Shown: positions 25,865 through 35,080 of the stretch, one piece after another
How positions within the stretch are numbered: position 1 is the stretch's first letter
How the letters are laid out: the number at the start of each line of letters is the position of its first letter
From: Streptomyces sp. NBC_01260
Lineage (GTDB): Bacteria; Actinomycetota; Actinomycetes; Streptomycetales; Streptomycetaceae
Length of the DNA stretch: 64,000 bases
Reading direction: 5' to 3'
Assembly (NCBI RefSeq): GCF_036226405.1
Contig: NZ_CP108464.1
Span: forward strand, 1,116,001 to 1,180,000
Notes under the pieces: model-generated
The model's input: the letters and a program-made list of their open reading frames with translations, nothing else
Databases searched by the model: none
Told to the model about the DNA's origin: nothing
Position numbers and translations under genes: made by a program

Positions 25865-26869
25865 ATGCGCATCGGACTCATCGGCACCGGCCGGATCGGC
25901 TCCTTCCACGCGGGCGTGCTGTCCCGCCACCCCTCGGTGGACGCCCTGGTGGTGACGGACACCGCCCCGGTCCGCGCGGCCGAGGTCGCGCACCGGACCG
26001 GGGCGAGCGCTGTCGGCTCCGCCGCGGAGGTGTTCGGCGCGGGCGTGGACGCCGTGGTGATCGCCTCGGCGACCGCCGCGCACGCCGAGCTGATCGGCCG
26101 GGCCGCGCGGGCCGGACTGCCCGCGTTCTGCGAGAAGCCCGTCGCCGTCGACCTGGCGGGCACGCTGGACGCGCTGCGCGAGACGCAGGAGGCGGGGAGC
26201 GTGCTCCAGCTGGGGTTCATGCGCCGGTTCGACGCGGGGTACACGGCGGCGCGCGCCGCCGTGCGCGGCGGGGTCCTCGGCAGACTGCACACCGTCCGGA
26301 CGGTGACCTCCGATCCGGCGCCACCGCCCGCGGCCTATCTGCCGCTCTCCGGCGGGCTGTACCGGGACTGCCTGATCCATGACTTCGACATGGTGCGCTG
26401 GGTGACGGGCCGCGAGGTGGCGCGGGTGTACGCCACCGGCTCGGACAGCGGGCCGCCGATGTTCCGCGAGGCCGGCGACGTGGACACCGCGGCGGCGCTG
26501 CTGACCCTGGACGACGGCACGCTCGTCACGGCGACGGCGACCCGCTGCAACGGCGCCGGGTACGACGTACGGATGGAGCTCGCCGGCGAGCTGGACCAGC
26601 TCGCGGTCGGCCTGGACGACCGCACCCCGCTCACCTCCGCCGAGCCGCAGGGCCCCGCCGCCCCGACCAAGCCCTGGCCGGGCTTCCTGGAGCGCTTCGC
26701 CCCGGCGTACGAGGCCGAACTGGACGCTTTCGTAAGGCTGGTGCGAGGCGAGGCGGCCAATCCGTGCGACGGCCGGGAGGCCTTGCACGCCCTGCGGATC
26801 GCGGAGGCCTGCGAGGTGTCGCGCCGGGAGCGCCGGCCGGTGGAGCTGTCGGAGATCCCCGGGAGCTGA
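25865..26869 (+). CDS. Gfo/Idh/MocA-family dehydrogenase (inositol dehydrogenase-like)
   Basis: 334 aa from ATG 25865. Rossmann motif RIGLIGTGRIGSFHAG binds NAD(P). The family catalytic motif is CEKPVAVDLAGT (Lys of EKP), and the later GGLYRDCLIHDFDMVRWVTG holds the Asp-His pair. Relatives oxidise myo-inositol or other cyclic polyols. Its divergence from the sugar ABC operon suggests it starts breakdown of the imported sugar. No strong ribosome site; transcripts may be nearly leaderless. Confidence 0.88.
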   Translation: MRIGLIGTGRIGSFHAGVLSRHPSVDALVVTDTAPVRAAEVAHRTGASAVGSAAEVFGAGVDAVVIASATAAHAELIGRAARAGLPAFCEKPVAVDLAGTLDALRETQEAGSVLQLGFMRRFDAGYTAARAAVRGGVLGRLHTVRTVTSDPAPPPAAYLPLSGGLYRDCLIHDFDMVRWVTGREVARVYATGSDSGPPMFREAGDVDTAAALLTLDDGTLVTATATRCNGAGYDVRMELAGELDQLAVGLDDRTPLTSAEPQGPAAPTKPWPGFLERFAPAYEAELDAFVRLVRGEAANPCDGREALHALRIAEACEVSRRERRPVELSEIPGS

Positions 26870-26898
26870 GGGCGGTCGCGCGAAAGGCCCCCTCTGTC

Positions 26899-28077
26899 TC
26901 ACCAGCGCACAGGGAGCCGTCGCACCCCGCGGATCAGCATGCCGGGCAGCCAGTCCGGCTCCCCGGCATCCGGATCGAGCACGAGTCCGGGGCACCGCTC
27001 CAGCAACGACCGGATCGCGATGCGGCCCTCCATCCGGGCCAGCGGCGCGCCCATGCAGAAGTGGATCCCGTGCCCGAAGGCCAGGTGCCCCTGCGCGTCG
27101 CGGCGGATGTCGAACCGGTCCGGATCCGGGTAGCGGCCGGGGTCGCGGTCGCCGCCCGCCAGGGCGACCAGGACCGGATCACCGGCGGCGATGGCGGTGG
27201 AGCCGATCATGACGTCCTCCCGGGCGAACCGGAAGGTGGCGGTCTCCACCGGCCCGTCGTAGCGGAGCATCTCCTCGACCGCCCCGTCGATCAGTCCGAA
27301 GTCGGCCCGCAGGGCTGCCAGTTGCTCGGGGTGATCGAGCAGGGCCCGCACCCCGTTGGAGATCAGGTTGACCGTCGTCTCATGGCCGGCGACGAGCAGC
27401 AGGAAGGCCATGCCGACCAGTTCGTCGGGCGACAGCGCGTCGCCGTCCTCGTACCTGGCGGCGATCAGCGCACTCAGCAGGTCGTCGCCCGGCGAGCAGC
27501 GCTTGTCCTCGATCAGCTCGGCGAGATAGCCGCCCATGGCGTGGACCGCGTCGCTCTCCTCCTGCGCACCGGCCGGTGAGACCACGTCGTTCGACAGCCG
27601 GCGAAAGGCGTCCCGGTCCAGGTCGGGCACGCCGATGAGTTCGCAGATGACGGTCATGGGCAGCGGGAAGGCGAGTGCGTCGATGAGATCAGCCTGCCCG
27701 GCGGGCAGCATCGCGTCGAGCAGTCCGTCGGTGATCTGCTGCACGCGGGGCCGCAGCGCCTCGATCCGGCGGGCGGTGAACTCCCGGGCGACCAGCTTGC
27801 GCAGCCGGGTGTGGTCGGGTGCGTCCATCTCCAGCATGTTGGCGTTGATCGGGTTGCCCGCACCCGTCTGGCCGGGCAGCGTCCGCCAGTCCTTGCCGAA
27901 CCGCTGGTCGGCCAGGACGGCGCGCCCCTCGTCGTACCCGACGACGAGCCACACCCGGTCGAAGTCGTCGGTCCGGACGGTGTGCACCGGACCTTCAGCG
28001 CGCATCTTCGCGTAGTACGGATACGGATTCGCGGTGAAGTCCGCGACCCCGCGCAGATCTGCATCGACATCGGACAT
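26899..28077 (-). CDS. Cytochrome P450 (CYP107-like)
   Basis: 392 aa, standard length for soluble bacterial P450s. Heme-binding loop FGHGIHFCMGAPLARMEGRI with the Cys ligand, I-helix AGHETT for oxygen activation, and the K-helix EEMLRY (ExxR). Redox partners are not encoded nearby. It may modify a secondary metabolite; the substrate is not inferable. It faces the dehydrogenase gene with a 29-bp gap, so transcripts converge. Confidence 0.94.
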   Translation of the reverse strand: MSDVDADLRGVADFTANPYPYYAKMRAEGPVHTVRTDDFDRVWLVVGYDEGRAVLADQRFGKDWRTLPGQTGAGNPINANMLEMDAPDHTRLRKLVAREFTARRIEALRPRVQQITDGLLDAMLPAGQADLIDALAFPLPMTVICELIGVPDLDRDAFRRLSNDVVSPAGAQEESDAVHAMGGYLAELIEDKRCSPGDDLLSALIAARYEDGDALSPDELVGMAFLLLVAGHETTVNLISNGVRALLDHPEQLAALRADFGLIDGAVEEMLRYDGPVETATFRFAREDVMIGSTAIAAGDPVLVALAGGDRDPGRYPDPDRFDIRRDAQGHLAFGHGIHFCMGAPLARMEGRIAIRSLLERCPGLVLDPDAGEPDWLPGMLIRGVRRLPVRW

Positions 28078-28162
28078 GGGCCCGCCCTCCCGGTCTGATC
28101 GGCCCTGCCGCCAGGACCGGCCGCTTCAGCGTATGCCGCCGGGCCCGGTCCGGACGAAGGGT

Positions 28163-28885
28163 TCAGGACAGGCCGTGTCCCTCACCTTCGTCCAGCAGGC
28201 CCGCGTCATGGACCAGCAGGGCGATCTGGACGCGGTTGTTGAAGTCGAACTTGGCGAGAATCCGCGATACCTGGGTCTTCACCGTGGCCACGCTCAGATA
28301 GAGCGCCGCGGCGATCTCGGCGTTGGAACGGCCGTGCCCGACGGCGATGGCCACCTCGCGTTCCCGTTCGGCGAGCAACGTGAGGCGCCGGCGGGCCCGT
28401 TGTGCGCGGTCCGCCTTCTCCTCCCGGCCGGGGCCTGCCGCGCGGGCCATGAGCTGCCGGGTGACCGCGGGCGACAGGACCGGGTCACCGGCCGCCACAC
28501 GACGCACGGAGTCGACGATCTGCCCGGGCGGGGTGTCCTTGAGTACGAAGCCGGCCGCTCCGGCACGGATCGCGCGCAGCACCTGTTCGTCGGCGTGGAA
28601 CGTGGTCAGGACGATGACCTCGGGTGCGTCCGGGCGGCCGCGCAGCACCTCGGTGGCGGTCAGCCCGTCCATGACCGGCATCCGGATGTCCATCAGGACC
28701 ACGTCCGGCCGGAGCCGTTCGACGAGTCCGGCTGCCTCGCTGCCGTCGGCCCCCTCGCCCACGATGTCGATGTCGGCGGCGCCGCCGAGCATCAGGGTGA
28801 GCCCGGCCCGTACGAGCGGGTCGTCGTCGACGATGAGCAGCCGGACGGGCCGGGCCGCGGGAGGGGTGGGAGTCGGGGTGGTCAT
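28163..28885 (-). CDS. NarL/FixJ-type response regulator
   Basis: 240 aa from ATG 28885, overlapping the kinase stop (ATGA). Receiver: RLLIVDDDPLVRAGLTLML, phosphorylation Asp in DVVLMDIRMPVMDG, and the Lys in AAGFVLKDTPPGQ. The LuxR-type HTH at the C-terminus is GRSNAEIAAALYLSVATVKT with QVSRILAKFDFNNR. Activated by the kinase encoded upstream in the same operon. Confidence 0.93.
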   Translation of the reverse strand: MTTPTPTPPAARPVRLLIVDDDPLVRAGLTLMLGGAADIDIVGEGADGSEAAGLVERLRPDVVLMDIRMPVMDGLTATEVLRGRPDAPEVIVLTTFHADEQVLRAIRAGAAGFVLKDTPPGQIVDSVRRVAAGDPVLSPAVTRQLMARAAGPGREEKADRAQRARRRLTLLAEREREVAIAVGHGRSNAEIAAALYLSVATVKTQVSRILAKFDFNNRVQIALLVHDAGLLDEGEGHGLS

Positions 28886-30099
28886 GACGGCCACGGTAGC
28901 CAGGCCCGGACCCCGAACCCACCGCCCGGTTCCGGTCCGTGGTCCAGGCGGCCCCCGGCGAGGGTGGCCCGTTCGGTCAGGCCGATGAGTCCCTGGCCCG
29001 ATCCGGGCACCTGCTCAAAGGGTTCGGTGGGGGCCGGGTTGCGCACCGCGACGGTGATGCCCTGCCCCGGGCCGCCGCTGACGGTGACGGTGACCTCGGC
29101 GCCCGGTGCGTGCTTACGGGCGTTGGTCAGGCCCTCCTGGGCGATGCGGTAGACGGTGCGGCCGGTGGCGGCGGGCGCCGCGGCCGGGTCGGCGAGGTGG
29201 TTGTCGAGGACGACCTCCATCCCGGCCAGGCGGGATTCGGCGATCAGCGCGGCGAGCGTGGCGAGGGTGGGCTGCGGCCGGTCGCCCTCGCTGTCCCGGG
29301 GGCTGCGCAGCACCCCGATGATCTCGCGGAGGTCCTGGAGCGCCTCGTGCGCGCTGTCCCGGATGACCCCGGCGGCGCGGGCCACCTCGGCCGGGGGTGC
29401 GTCGGGCCGGAACTCCAGGGCCCCGGCATGGACGCTGAGCAGGGTCAGCCGGTGGGCGAGGACGTCGTGCATCTCGCGGGCGATGTCCTCGCGGGCCAGC
29501 CGCTGTGCCTGTTCGGCGCGGAGCGCGGCCTCGGTCTCGGCGCGCCGGGCGCGCTCGCGCAGCGTGACGACGAGCTGGCGTCTGGACCGTACGACCATGC
29601 CCCAGCTGAGCACCAGCAGGATCAGCAGGACCCCGACGATCGTGGACGCGAGGAACGAGGTGTCCGGGTCGGGGCGCAGGTAGGGCTGGATGGGGGCGAC
29701 GGCCAGGGCGCCCGCGCCGACGAGGGCGACGGGGCGGAACGGCCGGTGCACGGCCACGCTGAACAGTGCCACCAGCAGCGCTCCGGCCGCGACGGGCTCC
29801 ACGGTGGACAGCACCGTCATCGCCACCGCGAGGCCGATCGGCCACCGCCGCCGGAACCACAGCGCGCAGCAGGCCACGGCGCCGATCAGCGAGTCGATGA
29901 GGACGATGCCCTCGGGTGTGCTGGGGTCCGCCTCGATCGTGGCGACGGTCAGCAGCCCGATGCCCGCCGCGCAGAGGATCGCCGTGATGTCGACGATCCA
30001 GTCGCGGACGGTACGGCGGGAACGGGCGCCCCGGTCGCCGGGCAGCTCGGGGTCGGCCATCGCCGAGGGCAGCAGCCAGGGGTACTCCGTGCGGGTCAT
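28882..30099 (-). CDS. Sensor histidine kinase (HisKA_3)
   Basis: 405 aa from ATG 30099 (MTRTEYPWLLPSAM); the open frame back to 30201 has no ribosome site. Five or six N-terminal membrane helices (ILCAAGIGLLTVATI, then FLASTIVGVLLILLVLSW) form a sensor without a large outside loop. The dimerisation/phospho-acceptor helix is REDIAREMHDVLAHRLTLLS. The ATPase has a weak N box and GLIGLTERATLAGGRLDHG. Typical streptomycete DesK/NarX-like kinase with unknown signal. Confidence 0.92.
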   Translation of the reverse strand: MTRTEYPWLLPSAMADPELPGDRGARSRRTVRDWIVDITAILCAAGIGLLTVATIEADPSTPEGIVLIDSLIGAVACCALWFRRRWPIGLAVAMTVLSTVEPVAAGALLVALFSVAVHRPFRPVALVGAGALAVAPIQPYLRPDPDTSFLASTIVGVLLILLVLSWGMVVRSRRQLVVTLRERARRAETEAALRAEQAQRLAREDIAREMHDVLAHRLTLLSVHAGALEFRPDAPPAEVARAAGVIRDSAHEALQDLREIIGVLRSPRDSEGDRPQPTLATLAALIAESRLAGMEVVLDNHLADPAAAPAATGRTVYRIAQEGLTNARKHAPGAEVTVTVSGGPGQGITVAVRNPAPTEPFEQVPGSGQGLIGLTERATLAGGRLDHGPEPGGGFGVRAWLPWPS

Positions 30100-30245
30100 A
30101 TCGACAAAACTACGCAGTGGAACCGCGGCTTCCGGCGGTTCGGGGCCGGGAGGCGACCAAAGTCGCGGAAGGGAAGACTTTCGGCCGAGCGGCGCAGACA
30201 ACCGGCCGACGCGGCGGCGGTGTCCCGGCCGCCAGGCTCGCTCCC

Positions 30246-30449
30246 ATGAAGAAACTCTGCGAGACGGTCGGCTTCCTGGTCTTCGCCCAGGGTGCCGGGG
30301 GGCTGCTCCACGAATGGTTCGGCTGGTTCCACTTCTTCGGTCTGGTGCAGCGGCTGCCGTTCATCGGCGGGTACTCGGTGTCTGTCAGCATCGTGCTGGT
30401 GGTGACGGGGATCGCCGTCATGATCGCTTCGGACGCGGTCAAGGAGTAG
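30246..30449 (+). CDS. Small membrane protein
   Basis: 67 aa from ATG 30246. Two hydrophobic helices (ETVGFLVFAQGAGGLLHEWF and YSVSVSIVLVVTGIAVMIAS), ending in a charged SDAVKE tail. Divergent from the histidine-kinase operon, so it could be one of its targets. Similar small proteins occur in many streptomycetes without known function. Confidence 0.7.
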   Translation: MKKLCETVGFLVFAQGAGGLLHEWFGWFHFFGLVQRLPFIGGYSVSVSIVLVVTGIAVMIASDAVKE

Positions 30450-30474
30450 TGACGTCCGCGCCGCGGCGGCCCGG

Positions 30475-31431
30475 TCAGGGCGCGGCCGTGGCCGCGGCCA
30501 CGCTGCGACGCCCCCAGGCCGTGCCCGCCAGCACCAGGACCGCGCCCGCCACTCCGAGGACGCCGAGGCGTTCGCCGCCGATCGCGATGCCGACGGCGGC
30601 GGCCCACAGGGGTTCCGTACCGAGCAGCAGACTGACCCGGGACGGCGAGGTGCGGCGTACGGACCACATCTGCACGAAGAACGCGAAGAGCGTGCAGAAG
30701 ACCGACAGGAAGAGCAGCCCGCCCCACTCACGGACGCCGAATCCGGCCGCGACCGACCACGGCGACTCGCCGGTTCCGGGGACGGCGGCCAGCAGCGCGA
30801 AGACGGCGACCGCACTGCCGAGCTGGACGGTGGTCAGCGACAGCGAGTCCGCCGACCGGACGGACCTGATGCGCGCCATCAGCAGTACGTGAAGCGTGCG
30901 GGCGAGAGCGGCCACGAGCATCAGCAGATCGCCCGCCGACGGGCTGGTGAATCCGCCGCCCTGGGTCAGCAGCACCACGCCGGCCACGGAGAGCGCGGCG
31001 GCGGCGAGGAAGGTCCCGGTGGGCCGGACGCGGGTCACCGCGGCCTCGGCGAGCGGGGTGAAGATCATGGTGAGGCTGATGATGAGCCCGGCGTTGGTCG
31101 CCGAGGTGTGCACGATGCCGTACGTCTCCACCAGGAAGATCCCGCTGAGCACCAGGCCCAGCAGCCCCGCGCCCCGCCACTGGGCCGCGCTCAGCGCCAC
31201 CAGCCGACGCCGTCCGGCGATCACCAGGACGGGCAGTACGACGGCGAACCTGAGCACGAGCACGGCGATGACGGTCTGCGCCGTGGTGATGCCCTTGGCG
31301 GCCAGATAGCTGGAACCCCAGACCACCGCGACCAGCAGGACGGGCAGATCGGTGAGCCACGCCCGGCGCGGCGGCGCGAGGGCGGGCACGGCGATTGAGG
31401 ACACCCTGATCTCCTGGTTCTCCACAGGCAT
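30475..31431 (-). CDS. EamA/DMT-family exporter
   Basis: 318 aa with ten membrane helices in two EamA repeats (AVVWGSSYLAAKGITTAQTV in the first; LGTEPLWAAAVGIAIGGERL in the second, the family signature). RhaT/YdcZ-like metabolite or drug efflux. Divergent from the TetR gene 126 bp away, the usual layout for a repressor-controlled exporter. Confidence 0.88.
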   Translation of the reverse strand: MPVENQEIRVSSIAVPALAPPRRAWLTDLPVLLVAVVWGSSYLAAKGITTAQTVIAVLVLRFAVVLPVLVIAGRRRLVALSAAQWRGAGLLGLVLSGIFLVETYGIVHTSATNAGLIISLTMIFTPLAEAAVTRVRPTGTFLAAAALSVAGVVLLTQGGGFTSPSAGDLLMLVAALARTLHVLLMARIRSVRSADSLSLTTVQLGSAVAVFALLAAVPGTGESPWSVAAGFGVREWGGLLFLSVFCTLFAFFVQMWSVRRTSPSRVSLLLGTEPLWAAAVGIAIGGERLGVLGVAGAVLVLAGTAWGRRSVAAATAAP

Positions 31432-31557
31432 GGTGTGGAGACCTCACTGGCTCGCACGCGGAACGATGACGGTACCGGCCGCCCTCCTACAATGGCGAGC
31501 CCCGGGACCGGTCCGACAGCAGCCGCCCCGTACCCCACCGAGCACGGAGTCGCCCAG

Positions 31558-32202
31558 ATGGCGGGAGCACGCCAGGACGGAAGGGTCGAACGGGGCAACC
31601 GCACCCGGCAGCTGGTTCTCGCGCACGCGGCCGCGGTCGCCTCGGTGGAGGGCCTCGAAGGCCTGTCCCTGGGCCGGCTCGCCACCGAGCTCCGGCTGAG
31701 CAAGAGCGGCGTGTTCGCTCTCTTCGGCTCCAAGGAGGAGCTCCAGCTGGCCACCGTGCGCACCGCCGTCGCGGTGTACGACGAGCATGTCGTACAGCCG
31801 GTACGGGCCGTTCCGGCCGGGCTGGGGCGGGTCCGGGAGCTGTACGAGCGCTGGATCGCGTACTCGGAGCGGCGGGTGTTCCCGGGGGGCTGCTTCTTCT
31901 ACGCGGCCATCGCCGAGTTCGACGCGCGCGAGGGCGCGGTGCACGACGCGGTCGTGGCGGCACAGGCCGGCTGGGTCGCCTTCGTGGAGCGCCGGATCGA
32001 GGAGGCGCGGGTGCTGGGCGAGATCCGGGAGGACTGCGACGTCCCCCAGCTCGCCTTCGAGATCATCGCGTTCCTGGAACTGGCCAACGGCGACTCGGTG
32101 CTCCGTGACAGCTCCGAGGGCTACACGAGGGCGGCGCGCGCGATCCTGGGGCGGCTGCGGGCGGTGGCGACGGACGCGTCGTCGCTGCCCGGCACCGGAT
32201 AG
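31558..32202 (+). CDS. TetR/AcrR-family transcriptional regulator
   Basis: 214 aa from ATG 31558; an in-frame upstream ATG at 31492 would add 22 residues. The N-terminal HTH is LSLGRLATELRLSKSGVFAL then FGSKEELQLATVRTA (residues about 30-65). The C-terminal ligand-binding domain (TetR_C with FPGGCFFYAAIAEFDAR) matches the YjgJ/AcrR group. Likely represses the divergent DMT exporter and perhaps the genes downstream. Confidence 0.9.
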   Translation: MAGARQDGRVERGNRTRQLVLAHAAAVASVEGLEGLSLGRLATELRLSKSGVFALFGSKEELQLATVRTAVAVYDEHVVQPVRAVPAGLGRVRELYERWIAYSERRVFPGGCFFYAAIAEFDAREGAVHDAVVAAQAGWVAFVERRIEEARVLGEIREDCDVPQLAFEIIAFLELANGDSVLRDSSEGYTRAARAILGRLRAVATDASSLPGTG

Positions 32203-32246
32203 AACCGCCGCCCCCGAAGCCTTTGCCGACGGCCCTTCCGAAATTA

Positions 32247-32266
32247 ATAGCACGATCGTTCGTTCA
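32247..32266. promoter_or_regulatory. TetR-type operator candidate
   Basis: ATAGCACGATCGTTCGTTCA contains the perfect 8-bp palindrome ACGATCGT in an A+T-rich promoter-like stretch, 70 bp before the next gene. The AACGAACGATCGT core resembles sites of TetR regulators. Confidence 0.4.
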
Positions 32267-32337
32267 ATTGTATGGTCACGGGTATCCGCCGCGGAGCACC
32301 GCGGCGGCCGGCCGAACCGTGCGGGGAAGGACCGCCC

Positions 32338-32772
32338 GTGCCGCACATCCTCCGGAGCACGCAGTGGCAGGGCGGCCCCGCTGCCCGGACGGTGGGGCCA
32401 GGGGCCGAAGTGGTCGTCGGCGTCACCGAGTTCGTCACGCACCGCCCCTGGAGCACGTTGCCCGTCGGGGCCGCGGGCCTGCGGTTGCGCCGCACCTGGC
32501 CGCTGACGCCGGGCGCGGTCGGCATGTGGCTGTGGGTGGACGTGGGCCCCCGGATGAACCGTTCCGGTTCGATCACCGTCTGGACCGCCCACGAACATCT
32601 GCTGGGCTTCGTCGCCCGCCCGGACCACCGGCGGATCGTCAGCGACCACCGGGCCCGCGGCACCCTGCGTTCCGCGACCTGGACGGCCCCGTTCACCAGC
32701 CCCGCAGCACTGCGTGAGTCCGCCTGGCGGCTCGTCTCCAAAACGGCTCCCTGGCCCGCGTCGTCGGGCTGA
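32338..32772 (+). CDS. Hypothetical protein (spheroidene monooxygenase-like?)
   Basis: 144 aa from GTG 32338 with AAGGA nine nt upstream. Trp-rich (TWPLTPGAVGMWLWVDVGPR) and soluble; RMNRSGSITVWTAHEHLLGF gives a ferredoxin-like dimeric barrel impression. The layout loosely resembles CrtA-type/DUF3291 heme proteins, but I cannot name the family. The start could be moved to 32272, without a ribosome site. Separated by 55 bp from the next gene in the same direction, so possibly co-transcribed. Confidence 0.5.
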   Translation: MPHILRSTQWQGGPAARTVGPGAEVVVGVTEFVTHRPWSTLPVGAAGLRLRRTWPLTPGAVGMWLWVDVGPRMNRSGSITVWTAHEHLLGFVARPDHRRIVSDHRARGTLRSATWTAPFTSPAALRESAWRLVSKTAPWPASSG

Positions 32773-32827
32773 CTCCCCCGCCGCCCCGCCACCACCATCC
32801 GACAGCCTGACGAAGGGAACCCCGACC

Positions 32828-33445
32828 ATGGACATCGTGCAGCTCGACCGGGCCGCAGTGCTGGAATCCGTGCGCATCGTGGAGAGCGCGGGCCCCGCCG
32901 ACTGGGACCGGCCGACCCCCTGCTCCCGCTGGACGCTGCGCCGCCTCGTGGAGCACATGGGCGCCCAGCATCTCGGGTTCGCCGCCGCCTCGCGGGGAGA
33001 GGGGGCCGGTGCGGCCGTCTGGGAGACCCGCCCGGCCGGGGACGATCCGGCCGCCCGGTATCGCGAGGCGGCCGACGCGGTATTGGAGGCGTTCGCCGAA
33101 CCAGGCGTGCTGGAGCGGCGGTTCGCGCTTCCGGAGATCGACGCCGCCGCGACGTTCGCCGCAGCCACCGCGATCGGGTTCCACTTCATCGACTACGTCG
33201 TGCACTCCTGGGATGCGGCGGCCTCCCTCGGGATGCGGACCGCCTTCCCTCCGGATGTCGTCGAGGCCGCGCTGCCGATCGCCCTGCGCGTCCCCGGCGG
33301 GGAGCGGCGTGAGCGCCCGGGCGCGGCCTTCCGGCCCGCCCTGCCCTGCGACGAGGGGGCGGGAGGTGACCGCGCGGACACCTTCCGGCTCGTGCTGTCG
33401 ACGCTCGGCCGTTCGCCGGACTGGAGCCCGCCGCAGGGGAGTTGA
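32828..33445 (+). CDS. TIGR03086/maleylpyruvate isomerase N-terminal-like (DinB-fold) protein
   Basis: 205 aa. Begins LDRAAVLESVRIVESAGPAD then WDRPTPCSRWTLRRLVEHMG, the actinobacterial DinB/MDMPI metal-binding start (WTLRRLVEHM gives one His). FHFIDYVVHSWDAA gives the other two His ligands. Usually a mycothiol-dependent or uncharacterised metalloenzyme. Substrate not inferable. GAAGGGAA lies upstream of the ATG. Confidence 0.8.
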   Translation: MDIVQLDRAAVLESVRIVESAGPADWDRPTPCSRWTLRRLVEHMGAQHLGFAAASRGEGAGAAVWETRPAGDDPAARYREAADAVLEAFAEPGVLERRFALPEIDAAATFAAATAIGFHFIDYVVHSWDAAASLGMRTAFPPDVVEAALPIALRVPGGERRERPGAAFRPALPCDEGAGGDRADTFRLVLSTLGRSPDWSPPQGS

Positions 33446-33458
33446 CCGCGGCGGCCAC

Positions 33459-34082
33459 TCACGTACCGTCCGGGACGGAACCGAACGCGGCCCGCCCGGT
33501 GGGCCGGTAGGTGTTGATCGCGATGCCGTTGGGGGTCGTGCGGGAATCGATCACCTCGAAGGCGGTCGGCGGACCGCCGTCCGTGAACAGCCGCCTGCCG
33601 CGGCCGAGCACGACCGGGTGGACCAGCAGGTGGTACTCATCGATCAGGCCCTGCGCCATCAGGGACCGGGCGAGCTCGCCACTGCCGTAGATCTGCAGCT
33701 CGCCCCCGTGCGTGCGCTCCTTGATCCGGGCGACCTCCGCGGCGACATCGGTGGAGATCACGGTGGTGTGCTCCCATTCGGCCTTCTCCAGCGTGGTCGA
33801 GACGACGTACTTGGGATACCGGTTGAGCCGGGAGGCGATGGGGTTACCGGGGTCGGTGACCCCCGGCCAGTACCCCGCGAAGATGTCGTAGGTACGCCTG
33901 CCCAGCAGGAAGGCCGCCGAGCGGTCGAACACCTCCGTGACGAACCGCGTCAGGCCCTCGTCCATGACCGGGGCCTGCCAGCCGCCGTACTCGAATCCTC
34001 CACTCGGGTCCTCCTCGGGGCCGCCGGGGGCCTGCATGACGCCGTCGAGCGTCAGAAAGGTGATGAGGCTCAGTTTCGCCAC
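33459..34082 (-). CDS. RibD C-terminal/DHFR-fold reductase
   Basis: 207 aa from GTG 34082 with GAAGGAG nine nt before. Opens KLSLITFLTLDGVMQAPGGP, the signature of the YyaP/RibD-C family; the NADPH site appears in FLLGRRTYDIFAGYWPG and LQIYGSGELARSLMAQGLID. Likely an NADPH-dependent reductase of unknown substrate; often seen in streptomycetes as stand-alone genes. Confidence 0.85.
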   Translation of the reverse strand: MAKLSLITFLTLDGVMQAPGGPEEDPSGGFEYGGWQAPVMDEGLTRFVTEVFDRSAAFLLGRRTYDIFAGYWPGVTDPGNPIASRLNRYPKYVVSTTLEKAEWEHTTVISTDVAAEVARIKERTHGGELQIYGSGELARSLMAQGLIDEYHLLVHPVVLGRGRRLFTDGGPPTAFEVIDSRTTPNGIAINTYRPTGRAAFGSVPDGT

Positions 34083-34279
34083 GGTCCTGCTCCTTCGAAA
34101 TGGCCGCGGATTCCGCTTCCATCTGTTCCGACCCCCGCGCGGGCCGCAACTCATCGACCGGCCCCGGCCGCCGTAGCGGAGTGGGCGTCCGTTTACCGCC
34201 GGTATCCGGTCCGCCGAAGAACTTTCCTTGTCCTTGTCAGCCAACCGGCCACACCACCGGCAACGGACAGGACCCCCTG

Positions 34280-35032
34280 ATGAACAGCACCAGCAGCGTC
34301 AGCTCGAACCGCGTCGCTCTCGTCACCGGCGGCAGCCGCGGCATCGGCGCGGCGACCGCCCTGCGGCTCGCCCAGGACGGCGCCGATGTGGCACTGACCT
34401 ACGCCCGGGACGAAGCCGCCGCCCAGGAGGTCGTGCGGAAGATCGAGGCGTGCGGCCGCCGCGCGGTCGCACTGCGCGCCGACTCGGCCGACCCAAAGGC
34501 CGTCCCGGCGGCGGTGCACCGGACGGCGGAGACCTTCGGCCGGCTCGACATCCTGGTCAACAACGCGGGTATCGGCGTCCTCGGCCCCATCGACACCCTC
34601 ACCACCGCCGATGTCGACCGGGTGCTCGCCGTCAACGTGCGGGCCGTCTTTTTGGCGTGCCGGGCGGCGGCCGGGGTGATGGAGCGCGGCGGCCGCATCA
34701 TCTCCCTCGGTACGGCGATGAGCCGGTTCGCGGGCGGACCGGGCGGCACGCTCTACGCGATGAGCAAGTCGGCACTGTCGGGACTCACCAAGCCGCTCGC
34801 CCGGGAGCTCGGCGCGCGCGGGATCACCGTCAATCTGGTCCAGCCCGGACCGGTGGACACCGACCTCAACCCGGCCGACGGCCCGTTCGCCGCCGGGCAG
34901 CGGGCCGCGACCGCACTGGACCGGTTCGGTACGGCCGGTGAAGTGGCGGCGCTCATCGCCTACTTGGCCGGTGACGAGGCCGCGTACATCACGGGGACGG
35001 AGATTCTGGTGGACGGTGGCCACGCCGCCTGA
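34280..35032 (+). CDS. SDR-family oxidoreductase
   Basis: 250 aa classical short-chain dehydrogenase. Nucleotide-binding ALVTGGSRGIGAATAL, NNAG motif at DILVNNAGIGVLGP, active-site Ser in RIISLGTAMSRFAGGPGG, Tyr-Lys as LYAMSKSALSGL, and the PG motif LVQPGPVDTDLNPADG. FabG/glucose-dehydrogenase-like. Expected to use NADP(H) with an alcohol or ketone. Confidence 0.92.
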   Translation: MNSTSSVSSNRVALVTGGSRGIGAATALRLAQDGADVALTYARDEAAAQEVVRKIEACGRRAVALRADSADPKAVPAAVHRTAETFGRLDILVNNAGIGVLGPIDTLTTADVDRVLAVNVRAVFLACRAAAGVMERGGRIISLGTAMSRFAGGPGGTLYAMSKSALSGLTKPLARELGARGITVNLVQPGPVDTDLNPADGPFAAGQRAATALDRFGTAGEVAALIAYLAGDEAAYITGTEILVDGGHAA

Positions 35033-35080
35033 GTTCCGTGGCAGGGTGGGACGGACTGTTTCCGTCCGGGAGGGGCACCC

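Noticed and set aside
26899..28077. P450 plus nearby reductases as a biosynthetic gene cluster
   Set aside because: No core synthase, carrier protein or shared operon; genes are individually oriented.
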